A DNA stretch of 64,000 bases from JAFKFH01 sp017307375 (GTDB taxonomy: Bacteria; Pseudomonadota; Alphaproteobacteria; Ferrovibrionales; Ferrovibrionaceae). The position numbers and the translations under genes were made by a program. Below are positions 43,398-52,841 of the stretch, in pieces (the stretch's first letter is position 1; every line of letters begins with the position of its first letter). The notes under the pieces are model-generated. The model saw only the letters and a list, made by a program, of their open reading frames with translations, ran no database searches and was not told the origin of the DNA. The DNA is taken from the NCBI GenBank assembly GCA_965229335.1, contig OZ245874.1:2170001-2234000 (forward strand). The letters are read 5' to 3'.

Positions 43398-44110
43398 TCC
43401 AGGCCTGCATCGTGCAGGCGCGCATGGGATCGACGCGCCTGCCGGGCAAAATCATGATGCCGCTGGGCGACACGACCGTGCTGGGCCAGGTGTTGCGCCG
43501 CTGTGCCTCGATCCCCGGGATAGACGTCGTCGTTTGCGCGACCGGCACGGTCGCCGCGGATGATCGGGTCTGCGACGAGGCAGCCAGGCACGGCGCGCTG
43601 GTTCATCGCGGTTCGCCCGACGACGTCCTGGCCCGCTATCACGGCGCGGCCCGGCAGGTCGGTGCCGACGTCGTGATGCGGGTGACCAGTGATTGCCCGC
43701 TGATCGACCCCGCGGTCTGCGGCGCGGTGCTGGCGCTGCGCCGGGAGGCACGCGCCGACTATGCCGCGAACAACATGCCGCCGTCTTTTCCGCACGGTCT
43801 GGATTGCGAGGCCTTCACCGCGGCGGCCCTCGCCCGGGCTATGGCCGAGGCCCGCGACCCGCACGACCGCGAGCACGTGACGCCGTGGCTGCGCCGGGAG
43901 GTCGGCTTGCTGCGCGTCAACCTCGACGGGCCCGGCGGGGATCTCGTCCATCGGCGTTGGACGCTCGACTACCCCGAAGATTTCGATTTCTTCACGGCGG
44001 TCTTCGCAGCCCTCGATGATGCCGCCACCGCAGGGTGGCGCGAGGTGCTGGCGCTGGTCGAGGCGCGGCCGGAGATTGCCGCGCTGAACGCCGTGCGCGC
44101 GCAGCGCTGA
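43394..44110 (+). CDS. SpsF-type cytidylyltransferase in the pseF position
   Basis: A 238-residue nucleotidyltransferase of the SpsF/KdsB-like group (VQARMGSTRLPGKIMMPLGD, VTSDCPLIDP, ANNMPPSFPHGLDCEAF). It occupies the place where the CMP-pseudaminic acid synthetase PseF usually stands, but lacks the ARGGSKRIPRKN signature of PseF and NeuA. It may activate Pse with CTP or act on another sugar acid. It is coupled to both neighbours: ATG overlaps pseC by 4 bases, and its stop overlaps the next start by one base. Confidence 0.8.
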   Translation: MIQACIVQARMGSTRLPGKIMMPLGDTTVLGQVLRRCASIPGIDVVVCATGTVAADDRVCDEAARHGALVHRGSPDDVLARYHGAARQVGADVVMRVTSDCPLIDPAVCGAVLALRREARADYAANNMPPSFPHGLDCEAFTAAALARAMAEARDPHDREHVTPWLRREVGLLRVNLDGPGGDLVHRRWTLDYPEDFDFFTAVFAALDDAATAGWREVLALVEARPEIAALNAVRAQR

Positions 44111-45555
44111 TGGCGCCGCTGGTCGTCGCCCGGTTCGATGCCGGTGCCGGGCTGGGGCTCGGCCATCTCGTGCGGTGCCACGCCTTGCTCGACCTCCTGG
44201 GCGGTCTCGGCTGGGTCCGGGCGGTGGCCGTGAATGCCGAAGGCACGGTATTCCTTCCTGATCGCGGCATGGCCACACTGGTGGTCGGCGACGACGATGC
44301 GGCGCGGATGCGCGCCCGCTGGCCGGACGGCTGCGACCTTGTCATCGTCGACCACTATCGCCGCGATGCCGGTTTCGAACGCGCGTTGCGTGGCTGGGCT
44401 CGCCGTATCCTGGTGATCGACGATCTCGCCGACAGGCCGCATGATGCCGATCTTCTGCTCGACCAGACGCCGGGGCGCAGTGCCGCCGACTATGGCAGCC
44501 TGATTGGCCCGGCCACGCATGGTCTGTTCGGCGGGGAACATGCGTTGCTGCGACCGCAATTCCAGGCCGCCCGCCGCGTAGCGCTGGCCCGGCGCGACGG
44601 GCGCGCCGTGGAACGCATCGCCATCGCCTTCGGTGGCTCCGATCCCGATGACTGGACCAGCCGCGCAATCGGGGCGCTGGCGGCTTGCGGGTTTTCCGGC
44701 GCACTCGATGTGGTGCTGGGGGCGGCGGCGCCCCATGGCGACCGGGTTAAGGCTGCAATAGTGCCGTTCGGCGATCGGGCGTTGATGCATCGTAACGTCG
44801 CCGACATGGCCGGGCTGCTTGCCCAGGCCGACCTCGCGATCGGCGCAGCCGGTGTCTCGTCGTGGGAGCGTTGCGCGCTGGGCCTGCCCGCCCTTGCCGT
44901 CGTCATCGCCGACAATCAGCGGGCTTGCGCAGCGGCCCTGGCCAGGTCCGGCGCGGCGGCGATCTCGGATGCCGCCAGCCTCGCTGAAGATTTGGCCCGG
45001 CTTCTGGATCAACCGGCGACCAGGGTCGCAATGGCTACCGCCGGCGCTTCGCTTTGCGACGGTCGTGGCCCGCAACGGGTCGCCCTGGCGCTGCTTCCGT
45101 CATTGCCGGTGCGTGGTGGTATCGCGTCGTTGCGCCTGGCGGAGCCGGACGATTCGGCGCGGATGTTGTCTTGGCAAAGCCTGCCCGAGGTGCGCCGCTT
45201 TGCCCGCAATCCTGCCGTACCGACGCCCGAGGAGCATGCCGCATGGTTCGACGGGGTTTTGTCCGACCCCCGGCGCTGGCTGATGCTGATCGAACTGGAT
45301 GGGTGCCCCTGCGGGGTGCTCCGTCTCGATCAGGCCGAAGACGGACGCTTTGAAGTGTCGATCCTGGTCGATCCGGCGCTGCAGGGTCGGGGGGCGGCGC
45401 TGGCGGCGCTGAACTTGGCACAAGGTTTGTGTGCCGGTGCGGATATCCTGGCCGAAGTCGATCCGGGCAACGTGGCATCGCGGGCGCTGTTCCTGAAGGC
45501 CGGGTTTCAGGCCATCGATGCCCGCCACTGGCGGTGGCGGGCGGATATCGCCTAG
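44110..45555 (+). CDS. PseG-PseH fusion: UDP-sugar hydrolase and N-acetyltransferase
   Basis: A 481-residue two-domain protein. Residues 1 to ~335 are PseG, the GT-B-like hydrolase that removes UDP from the 2,4-diacetamido-altropyranose; its active-site His is His19 in GLGLGHLVRC, and AFGGSDPDDWTSRA and GAAGVSSWERCALG are typical. Residues ~340-481 are a GNAT acetyltransferase (LRLAEPDDSARM, VDPALQGRGAALAALN) in the role of PseH, which acetylates the 4-amino group. The fusion covers two consecutive steps. It starts at TGATG with the previous gene and shares its CTAG stop with the convergent repeat protein. Confidence 0.9.
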   Translation: MAPLVVARFDAGAGLGLGHLVRCHALLDLLGGLGWVRAVAVNAEGTVFLPDRGMATLVVGDDDAARMRARWPDGCDLVIVDHYRRDAGFERALRGWARRILVIDDLADRPHDADLLLDQTPGRSAADYGSLIGPATHGLFGGEHALLRPQFQAARRVALARRDGRAVERIAIAFGGSDPDDWTSRAIGALAACGFSGALDVVLGAAAPHGDRVKAAIVPFGDRALMHRNVADMAGLLAQADLAIGAAGVSSWERCALGLPALAVVIADNQRACAAALARSGAAAISDAASLAEDLARLLDQPATRVAMATAGASLCDGRGPQRVALALLPSLPVRGGIASLRLAEPDDSARMLSWQSLPEVRRFARNPAVPTPEEHAAWFDGVLSDPRRWLMLIELDGCPCGVLRLDQAEDGRFEVSILVDPALQGRGAALAALNLAQGLCAGADILAEVDPGNVASRALFLKAGFQAIDARHWRWRADIA

Positions 45556-46586
45556 CCGAGCAGCGAGACGATTGCGCCGGCCTGCTGCTGGTAGAACGGC
45601 GGCTTGGCAAAATTGATCAGGTTCTGCGGCGTGACCTGCTTGGCCACGACCGACTGCGTCGCGTTGTCGATGTCGAGATAAAAAGGCGTGCCGGCCGCGG
45701 CAAAGCTCAACGCATCCTTCTGCCATTTCGTGGAGGCGCCGAGATTCGGATAGGGGTCTTCCTTGAGGAACTGCGGAACGACGTTGTCGACCGTATTCTC
45801 CTTGACCACCGGCTGACCAAGGTTGTCGACATCGAAATAGAAACTCTTGCCCAGGTCGGCGAGGGTCTTGGCATCGTTCTGCCAAGACTGCAGATAGATA
45901 CCGCTGGTCACTGCATCGTTCCAGTCGGAGACGGTTTGGCGCAACACGACGCGACGGTCCGCGCGCTCGTCCAAGAAAGTCGCCTTGGTCTGGTCGCCCA
46001 ACACCAGCTTTCCCGTCGAATCAAGACCGAGCTTGAACGGCACCATATTGGTGGTCATGTTCTTGGCCTTGATGAACAGATCCTCTGTCGCCTGCTCCAA
46101 ACCGTTTTGTTGGCGCGACAATTGCTTTGCAGCTGACTCCAACTGCTGGCGCAATCCCTGGTTCACCTGGTTGGCGTTCTGCTTGACGACCAATTTGTCG
46201 AGCTGATCCAGCGCGTCGTTCAGCTTGTTCTTCTGAATCGTGTTGTACTTGCTGAGATCACTGTCCCGCATGCGTTCGATCGCAGGCTTGCCGTCGTCGC
46301 CGACCGTGACGAAAAAAGGCTGGCCGGTCTTGGCGAGGTAGGCCGCCGACATTTCCCAATTGTCCTTGGGATTGAGCTGGCCGGTGGCGAAGGCATTGAT
46401 CCGGTTGGACGCGATGGTCAGCACGTTGTTCTTGCTGCGCTCGATCGCCCCCTGGTTGATGATCTTGTCCAGGCTTTCCTTGGTGACCGGCGTGCTGATC
46501 GAGGTGCCGAAGCCCGTTTGCTTGCCCGCGGCAAAGCCCTTCGCGATCAGCGAGGCGAGACTGGAGCCGTAGGACGGAATGGACAT
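45552..46586 (-). CDS. Unknown protein with three Trp-containing repeats
   Basis: A 344-residue protein with no recognised family, no signal peptide and no membrane helix. It has three copies of a ~28-residue repeat of the form W(E/Q)xxAxxxAxxGxPFYxDxDNxGxxVV at residues ~77-104, 235-262 and 288-315, and a weak fourth copy near 182-198 (FKLGLDSTGKLVLGD). Between them is a Gln/Asn-rich helical segment (~110-175). The N-terminus resembles flagellar proteins in being Ser/Gly-rich. GGGAG precedes the ATG at 46586. It stands inside the flagellin island, divergent from pseI, so a flagellar or exported filament-related role is possible but unproven. Confidence 0.7.
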   Translation of the reverse strand: MSIPSYGSSLASLIAKGFAAGKQTGFGTSISTPVTKESLDKIINQGAIERSKNNVLTIASNRINAFATGQLNPKDNWEMSAAYLAKTGQPFFVTVGDDGKPAIERMRDSDLSKYNTIQKNKLNDALDQLDKLVVKQNANQVNQGLRQQLESAAKQLSRQQNGLEQATEDLFIKAKNMTTNMVPFKLGLDSTGKLVLGDQTKATFLDERADRRVVLRQTVSDWNDAVTSGIYLQSWQNDAKTLADLGKSFYFDVDNLGQPVVKENTVDNVVPQFLKEDPYPNLGASTKWQKDALSFAAAGTPFYLDIDNATQSVVAKQVTPQNLINFAKPPFYQQQAGAIVSLLG

Positions 46587-46790
46587 CGGGCTACTCCCTT
46601 CTGAAGCTGCCGTTCACGAAATCGGAAACTCGCGACCTAAACCACGGTTCGCACGCTTTCGGTTCTGAAAGCAATGACAAGACGATATAATGCCGGAATT
46701 CCGCGCGTTTGTCGACCTGTTCAAATTTCGGCAAAGCCCGAATTTCCGGGTGATAGACTGCGGATAGTGCCTCGGACGGAAGAGTTGAGC

Positions 46791-47867
46791 ATGACCGGTT
46801 CCTCGCCCGAAATCTTCATTGCCGGCCGGCGGATCGCTGCCGACGCGCCGCCCTTTGTCATCGCCGAGCTGTCGGGAAACCATAACGGCGACATCGAGCG
46901 CGCCTTTGCCATCATGGAAGCCGCCGCGGCGGCCGGCGCCTCGGCCGTCAAGTTGCAGACTTATACGGCCGATACCATCACAATCGACCACGACGGCCCC
47001 GGCTTCGTCATAGAGAGCGGTCCGTGGGCCGGGCGCCGGCTGCACGATCTCTATGCCGAGGCCCATACCCCCTGGTCCTGGCACGAACCGTTGTTCGCCA
47101 AGGCGAAGATGCTGGGACTTGGCGTATTCGCCAGCGTGTTCGATGAGACCTCGATCGATTTCCTGGAGGATCTGGGCTGCCCCGCCTACAAAATCGCCTC
47201 GTTCGAGATCGTCGACCTGCCGCTGATCGCCCGGGCGGCCGCGACCGGCAAACCCCTGATCATTTCGACCGGCATGGCGGGCCTTGGCGATATCGAGGCG
47301 GCGGTCTCAGCCGCGCGGGCGGCCGGCGCGCGCGATCTGATTCTGCTTCACTGCGTCAGCGGCTATCCAACCCCGGCGGCCGAAGCCAACCTGGCGACGA
47401 TCGGCCATCTTGGCCGGGCCTTCGATACCATCGTCGGCCTTTCCGATCATACCCTCGGCGTCGCCGTGTCGGTAGCGGCGGTGGCGCTCGGCGCGGCGGT
47501 GATCGAGAAGCATGTGACACTGCGCCGGGCCGACGGCGGCCCCGATGCGGGCTTCAGCCTCGAGCCGGAGGAACTGTCGCTGCTCTGCGCCGCGACGGCC
47601 GATGCCTGGGCGGCTCGCGGCACGGTGATGTATGGCAACAAGCCGAGCGAGGCCGCAAGCCGCCAGTTCCGTCGATCGCTCTATGCAGTGCGCGATATCA
47701 AGGCAGGCGAGGCACTGACCGCAGATAATGTCCGGTCGATCCGGCCGGGGTTCGGCCTTGCGCCCAAATACCTGCCGCGGGTGCTCGGGTCACGTGCATT
47801 GCAAGATATTGCAAAGGGGACGCCGCTGGGCTGGAAAATGATCGCGGAAGCCGGGCCGAACGGCTAA
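46791..47867 (+). CDS. pseI: Pseudaminic acid synthase PseI
   Basis: A 358-residue NeuB-family synthase that condenses the 2,4-diacetamido hexose with phosphoenolpyruvate to give pseudaminic acid. PseI-type features are ELSGNHNGD, VKLQTYTADTITID, CPAYKIASFEIVDLP and STGMAGLGD, and the C-terminal SAF domain is present (YAVRDIKAGEALT). It is set apart from the pseB-C-SpsF-G/H operon by the divergent repeat protein. The 204-base gap upstream shows no confident promoter. It probably supplies CMP-Pse with the upstream genes. Confidence 0.93.
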   Translation: MTGSSPEIFIAGRRIAADAPPFVIAELSGNHNGDIERAFAIMEAAAAAGASAVKLQTYTADTITIDHDGPGFVIESGPWAGRRLHDLYAEAHTPWSWHEPLFAKAKMLGLGVFASVFDETSIDFLEDLGCPAYKIASFEIVDLPLIARAAATGKPLIISTGMAGLGDIEAAVSAARAAGARDLILLHCVSGYPTPAAEANLATIGHLGRAFDTIVGLSDHTLGVAVSVAAVALGAAVIEKHVTLRRADGGPDAGFSLEPEELSLLCAATADAWAARGTVMYGNKPSEAASRQFRRSLYAVRDIKAGEALTADNVRSIRPGFGLAPKYLPRVLGSRALQDIAKGTPLGWKMIAEAGPNG

Positions 47868-47998
47868 CATCCCGGTTGCACGGATGCTCCTTATGGTTCA
47901 TCCGATATATTAGCGGTGCGCAGGGTTCGATCGATCGGTCCGTTAGGCTGCTGCGGGCCGCTTGAGACGTGAGAGACCAGAAGGTTCCGGAGGGGTAG

Positions 47999-48454
47999 AT
48001 GACCACAGGCTATGCGAAGTCCCAGGAAGCGTCGCTCGGCAGCGGCCCGCCGCAGCTGACCGAGTCGTGGGCGCTGACCACGGCCGCCCGCAAGATGCTT
48101 GAGGCCAAGGAACGCCCCGACGACATCGACGGCCTGACCCAGGCCGTGCGCATCAACTGGCGGCTGTGGACGATTTTCCAGGCCGAATTGATCGAGCCGA
48201 CCAGCCCGATGCCGGCGGATATCAGGAGCAACCTGCTCAGCCTCGCCGCCTTCGTCGACAAGCAATCGACCTCGATTCTCGGCGATCCGAAGCCGGAAAA
48301 GCTCGATGTGCTGATCAACATCAATCGCCAGATCGCGGCTGGCTTGGCCGAATCCGGTCGCCGCCAGCAGGAGGGTGATGCCGCCGCGCGCAACGCCGCC
48401 CAGCAGCAGACGCCGGCCGGCGCAGCGACCACGTCGCGCGATACCCGCGCCTGA
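47999..48454 (+). CDS. flaF: Flagellar biosynthesis regulator FlaF
   Basis: A 151-residue protein of the FlaF family, required with FlbT for correct flagellin production in Alphaproteobacteria. The core (TESWALTTAARKMLEAKE to VRINWRLWTIFQAELIEP) matches the family. The Ala/Gln-rich C-terminal tail makes it longer than the usual ~115-120. GGAGGGG precedes the ATG. It forms an operon with flbT and the first Maf gene. Confidence 0.9.
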   Translation: MTTGYAKSQEASLGSGPPQLTESWALTTAARKMLEAKERPDDIDGLTQAVRINWRLWTIFQAELIEPTSPMPADIRSNLLSLAAFVDKQSTSILGDPKPEKLDVLININRQIAAGLAESGRRQQEGDAAARNAAQQQTPAGAATTSRDTRA

Positions 48455-48496
48455 TCGACGGATGTCACTAACCCCCTCGCGTTCCGGTACCATGCG

Positions 48497-48895
48497 ATGC
48501 CTCTGACGCTGAAACTGAAGAACGGGCAGAAGGTCATCATCAACGGCGCGGTGATCGAGAATTCGGGGCCCCCGGCAACGATGGTGGTGCACAACACTGC
48601 CAATATTCTGCGGGACAAGGACGTACTGACCGAGCAAGAGGCAAAGAGTCCCGCCTCGCTCGTCTACTATGCCCTGCAATGCGCCTATCTGTTTGAGGAC
48701 AATCGCGTCGAATTCCTTGAGCGTTTCGAGCAATTGCTGCGCGACTACGTGGGGGCGGCGCCATCGGCCACGCCGCTCGCCATCGATATTCTGACCCTCG
48801 CCGGGCAGGGCGACCTCTACGGCGCGTTACGCACCGCGCGCAAGCTGCGTGAGCACGAAGAGGAGCGTATGGGGGCGATGCTGCGCAGCATCTGA
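48497..48895 (+). CDS. flbT: Flagellar biosynthesis repressor FlbT
   Basis: A 132-residue FlbT protein, an RNA-level regulator that binds the flagellin mRNA leader and represses it until the hook is done. Typical are LKLKNGQKVIINGAVIEN and LRDKDVLTEQEA. It follows flaF by 42 bases and precedes a Maf gene by 34 bases. The flagellin leader at 55822 onwards is its likely target. Confidence 0.92.
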   Translation: MPLTLKLKNGQKVIINGAVIENSGPPATMVVHNTANILRDKDVLTEQEAKSPASLVYYALQCAYLFEDNRVEFLERFEQLLRDYVGAAPSATPLAIDILTLAGQGDLYGALRTARKLREHEEERMGAMLRSI

Positions 48896-48929
48896 CGGCC
48901 GAAGCGCCGCCGCGACGACAGGCAGAGCC

Positions 48930-50870
48930 ATGATCGACGATCTCTCCGCCGAACGTTTCGAGCGCAATCTCGCCGCCTTCGCCGACGCCGTGCCCGAACT
49001 TTATGCCGTTCTCGCCGCGATCGACGCGCCGGCGGCGCGTCTCGTCGCACAACCCGGCGAACCGGGCGACATCAACCTGGATCTGGGAGGCAGGCTGCTC
49101 TATGGCGGCGGGGCGCGACGGCTCGGTGCCGCGGAAGTAGACTCCTATCTCGCATCGCCGGGCCGGATAACCTGCACACCACCCGGCGACAACGGCATGG
49201 TCGCGGACGTGACGGAGCTGATGCGGCAAGCGGTCGCCGCGCGCGGTGGCGCGCCGGCGACGGCACCCGCCGCCCATCGCGGCGCCGTCCTGATCATGTT
49301 CGGCATCGGCCTGGGCGAGCCGGTCGGCCGGCTGATCGATGCCTTGCCGCTGCGCCATGTGGTCATCCTCGAACCCTACGTCGAAATTCTCTGGCACAGC
49401 CTGTGGGTGCAGGACTGGGCCAACTGGTTGGCCGAAATCGATCGGCGCGGCGGCAGCTTCCAACTGCTCGTGGGCGAGGACGCCAGGACGATGCTGGAGA
49501 CCGTGTTCCATCATCTTCGCGACCGGTGCTTTTCGACGCTTGACGGCCTTTATCTGTACCGCCACTACGCCAATGCCACCCTTCAGGCCTGCTGGGATGG
49601 ACTGTTGCAGCGCCATGCGCCGCTGTTCAGCAGCAAGGGGTTCTTCGAGGACGAATTGCGGATGTTCGAGAACACCGCGATCAACATCGGTAGGCCGGTG
49701 GCTCTGATCCGCAGGGATGCGCGCATCGGCCACGATCTGCCAGCGGTCATCGTCGCCGCCGGCCCGTCACTCGATGCTTCGCTGGCCGACGTGGCGCGGT
49801 TGCGCGAGGGATGTGTGCTGTTTACTGCCGGAACGACGCTCTCGACCCTCGTGCGCCGGGACATTGAGCCCGATTTCCACTGCGAGATCGAGAACACCCC
49901 GGAAAACTTCCTCGCCTTGACCTCGGCCTCGACCGGCCGGGATCTGCGCGGTATCCGGCTGATCGGCTCGGCGACCGTCGACCCGCGCATACCGCCGCTA
50001 TTCGGCGACAGCCTTCTGTTCCTGCGCCACAATACCTTGTCGGCGAAGGTGTTCGGCGACAATGCTCAGGCCCTGGAAGGCACGACGCCGAACTGCATCA
50101 ATCTGGCGGCGCGGGCTGCTGTGCATCTCGGCTTCCGGGATATCTACCTGTTCGGCACCGATTTCGGCAGCCGTCATCCCGATCGCCACCACGTTTCCGA
50201 TTCGATCTGGGTGACCGACCCGGTCTGGCGCATGGAGTATGACCGTCTGGTCGGGCCGATGTCGATCGGCATCCCGGCCAATTTCGGCGGTAAGGCCTAT
50301 ACCAACCGCACGCTCCAGGATGCGTTATGGAGCTTGGAGACGCTGATCGCGCGGACCGCCCGGCAGGTGCGCTTCACCAATTGCAGTAACGGGGTGGCAG
50401 TGGCTGGCGCCGTGCGCAAGGCCGGCGCGCAGGTCGCCCTGCCTACCCGTCCGGCCGCCGACAAGGCGGCGATGATCGCACGTATTGTCGATGCTGCGGT
50501 CGGCCGGCACGCCGGCGGCGCCTTGATCGACCGGCCACGCATCGCGCGCTTCCGCGATGCCTATCTGGCCTGGGCCGCGATGCTGTCGACCGATCTGGCG
50601 GCGCTACGCCCAGGCCTTCATGACCTGGTCGACTGCGCCGATGCCATCGACCGAGCCTTTTCCGCCCTGGACGGGATGGCGGAGGGGGCCGCGGTGCGGA
50701 CGCTGACCGAGGGATCGATCATGGTCATGTTCCAGACGGCCTTTCATCATGCCATTGGCCACGACCAAGTCGCCGATGCCCGACTGCTTGAACTCGCGGT
50801 GACGGCCTTAACTGATTCCCTGGCGCGCATGCGGTCCGGGCTGGAGCAGACGATGGCGGCGATCGCCTGA
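48930..50870 (+). CDS. Motility-associated glycosyltransferase Maf (DUF115), first copy
   Basis: A 646-residue protein with the central MAF/DUF115 domain. Family motifs are MFGIGLGEPVGRL, VILEPYVEILWHSL, AAGPSLDASL, FTAGTTLSTL, FGTDFGSRHPDRHH, FGGKAYTN and FTNCSNGV. Maf enzymes move nonulosonic acid from CMP-Pse or CMP-Leg to flagellin Ser/Thr in the cytoplasm before export. It lies in the flaF-flbT operon and is close to the third copy at 62273 (the same HPDRHHVSDSIW/HVADSIW segment), and less close to the second. Confidence 0.92.
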   Translation: MIDDLSAERFERNLAAFADAVPELYAVLAAIDAPAARLVAQPGEPGDINLDLGGRLLYGGGARRLGAAEVDSYLASPGRITCTPPGDNGMVADVTELMRQAVAARGGAPATAPAAHRGAVLIMFGIGLGEPVGRLIDALPLRHVVILEPYVEILWHSLWVQDWANWLAEIDRRGGSFQLLVGEDARTMLETVFHHLRDRCFSTLDGLYLYRHYANATLQACWDGLLQRHAPLFSSKGFFEDELRMFENTAINIGRPVALIRRDARIGHDLPAVIVAAGPSLDASLADVARLREGCVLFTAGTTLSTLVRRDIEPDFHCEIENTPENFLALTSASTGRDLRGIRLIGSATVDPRIPPLFGDSLLFLRHNTLSAKVFGDNAQALEGTTPNCINLAARAAVHLGFRDIYLFGTDFGSRHPDRHHVSDSIWVTDPVWRMEYDRLVGPMSIGIPANFGGKAYTNRTLQDALWSLETLIARTARQVRFTNCSNGVAVAGAVRKAGAQVALPTRPAADKAAMIARIVDAAVGRHAGGALIDRPRIARFRDAYLAWAAMLSTDLAALRPGLHDLVDCADAIDRAFSALDGMAEGAAVRTLTEGSIMVMFQTAFHHAIGHDQVADARLLELAVTALTDSLARMRSGLEQTMAAIA

Positions 50871-50876
50871 CGGACG

Positions 50877-52841
50877 TCAGGCCGTAGCTTTGGCCGCGTC
50901 GAGCTCGGCGATGAAGCCGTCGTAGAGTTCGTAGACGTCGGTAATCACCTTATCCAGCGTCTCGTCCAATCGATTGAGCAACTCCTCCATGAAGCCGCGA
51001 CGCAGGTCGACGTCCAGGCGATGGGCGAAGAAGTAAGCGAACTGCAACACCATCATCATTGAACCAAGCGTGACGGCCGCGATCAGTTCAGCGTCGGGGA
51101 AGTCGCCCTTCCGATCCAGACGAGCGGCAATCGCATCATAGAGTTTAAAGAAGTCCCAATGCTCCTCACGCGCTTGGACAGTGATTTCATTGAGCTTTTC
51201 ACGCCAGGCGCCAAAGTTCTCCTTTGCCTCGACAATCCGCTCGCGCTTCAGCAAATCGCGGGGCGAGCAGGCCGATACTTCCCTGCCGATCTGCGCAAGA
51301 TCGTCCTCATTGGACGGCAGGCCTGCGGCCTGTGCCGCGAACTGGGTCGGGAGCAACGGCGCCGTGCCCACGATCTTGATGCCGTCACTGCAGTTGAAGA
51401 ACTGGCGATCGGGAAAACCCTTCAGCAGGTTCTGCAGCATGGTGCGCGCCCATAGCAGGATGCTGTTAGTGAACGCCTTGCCGCCGAAATTCGCCGGCAG
51501 TTCGATCTTCATCGGTTCGATCAGCCGGGTGTAGGTCTTCGTCCACTCCTTGTTGTAGACGGCATCCTTGGCGTGGTGGACATCCTTGCGGCGCGAGCCC
51601 AGGTCGACGCCGACGAAGTAGATCCGGCGGAAGCCGAGCATCACCGCGATCCGAGTGCCCAGGTTCGAGACGTTGGGGGCGCCGCCATAGACTGCCTTGT
51701 CCAGGTTCCCGAACAGGATGGTCGAGGACAGGGCGTCGCGGAAATAGAGCATGCGCTTGCCGAACATGCCGGGGACGCGCGGATCTACCGTGGTCGTCGC
51801 GATCAGCGTAATGCCGCTGAGGTCGAATTCCTGCGACAGCGGTTCGAGATGCTCGAAGACGGCGGGAACATTCTCCAGCTCGCAGTGATAGTGCGGCACG
51901 ATGCCGTTACGCAACAGGACGCGCAACGTGGTGCCGCAGGAGAGCAAGACGACCTTGTCGCGCAATTTCCGGATCAGTTCGAACGACCGGTCGATCGACG
52001 GGCCCGAACCCAGGATCAGGATCGGCGTCTCCTTCAGCAGGCGAGGGGCGGGCTCCAGCAGGTCGAAATCGTAGCGGATCAGGTTCTGGAACGTGTTCCG
52101 CATCATGATGATTTCGTCTTCGAAGAACCCCTTGGAGATCAACTGGAGGGGGATCTGCTTGACGAAATGGTCGAAGGCACCATCGAGCAGGAACGAGGAA
52201 TAGTGCCGGTAGATGTAGGAACCGTCGACCAGGCCGAAGTCGATATTGCGCAGGTGGTAATGCACTGCCTGACCAATCTCGTCAGGGTTGTCGCCGATAT
52301 AGAAGGTAAGCTTGCCGCCGTTCTCGTCGATCTTCGTGAAGATCCTGATCCAGTCGACGAAATAGAGGCTGTGATAGATGAATTCCGGAAATTGCTCGAC
52401 GATCACAAGATTGCGGAATTCGAACTCGCTGGCCAGCCGGTCGAGATGCAGGCCGAGACCGACGCCGAACACGATCATGAACCCGGTCTTTTCCCGGGGC
52501 AGCATGTGCACGTCGCTGATGCTCTCGGTCTTGAAATGCCGGAATATCCCTTTCTGCACGATATGTTGCAGTCGGGAGATTTCCTTGGGCTCACGCGGGA
52601 GCGTCAGGTTCAATCGGTCGGGCCGCTTCATGTAGCGGTCCCACTGTTCCTCCAGATAGGCCTCCGCCCCGCCCTCGTAGAAGGAGGTATGGCCGAGGTC
52701 GAGGTTCAGGGCTTCCCCACCCTCCATGCCGACAATGCGCGAGGCCGATAGGACGGTCGTGATCTGCGTATAGACGCGCGGATAACGCTCCTTGATGGCC
52801 GCAAGGTTAGCGGCCAGCATTGTCTCGCTGGCGGCCGGCAT
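50877..52841 (-). CDS. Motility-associated glycosyltransferase Maf (DUF115), second copy
   Basis: A 654-residue Maf paralogue with the same motif order (VFGVGLGLHLDRL, VIVEQFPEFIYHSL, LGSGPSIDRS, SCGTTLRVLL, VGVDLGSRRKDVHH, FGGKAFTN, FNCSDGIK). It is clearly more distant from copies one and three and uses somewhat AT-richer codons. It starts with GGAGGG-TTTG-ATG at 52841 directly overlapping the stop of the TPR protein upstream (TGATG). It is convergent with the first Maf (6-base gap). Confidence 0.92.
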   Translation of the reverse strand: MPAASETMLAANLAAIKERYPRVYTQITTVLSASRIVGMEGGEALNLDLGHTSFYEGGAEAYLEEQWDRYMKRPDRLNLTLPREPKEISRLQHIVQKGIFRHFKTESISDVHMLPREKTGFMIVFGVGLGLHLDRLASEFEFRNLVIVEQFPEFIYHSLYFVDWIRIFTKIDENGGKLTFYIGDNPDEIGQAVHYHLRNIDFGLVDGSYIYRHYSSFLLDGAFDHFVKQIPLQLISKGFFEDEIIMMRNTFQNLIRYDFDLLEPAPRLLKETPILILGSGPSIDRSFELIRKLRDKVVLLSCGTTLRVLLRNGIVPHYHCELENVPAVFEHLEPLSQEFDLSGITLIATTTVDPRVPGMFGKRMLYFRDALSSTILFGNLDKAVYGGAPNVSNLGTRIAVMLGFRRIYFVGVDLGSRRKDVHHAKDAVYNKEWTKTYTRLIEPMKIELPANFGGKAFTNSILLWARTMLQNLLKGFPDRQFFNCSDGIKIVGTAPLLPTQFAAQAAGLPSNEDDLAQIGREVSACSPRDLLKRERIVEAKENFGAWREKLNEITVQAREEHWDFFKLYDAIAARLDRKGDFPDAELIAAVTLGSMMMVLQFAYFFAHRLDVDLRRGFMEELLNRLDETLDKVITDVYELYDGFIAELDAAKATA

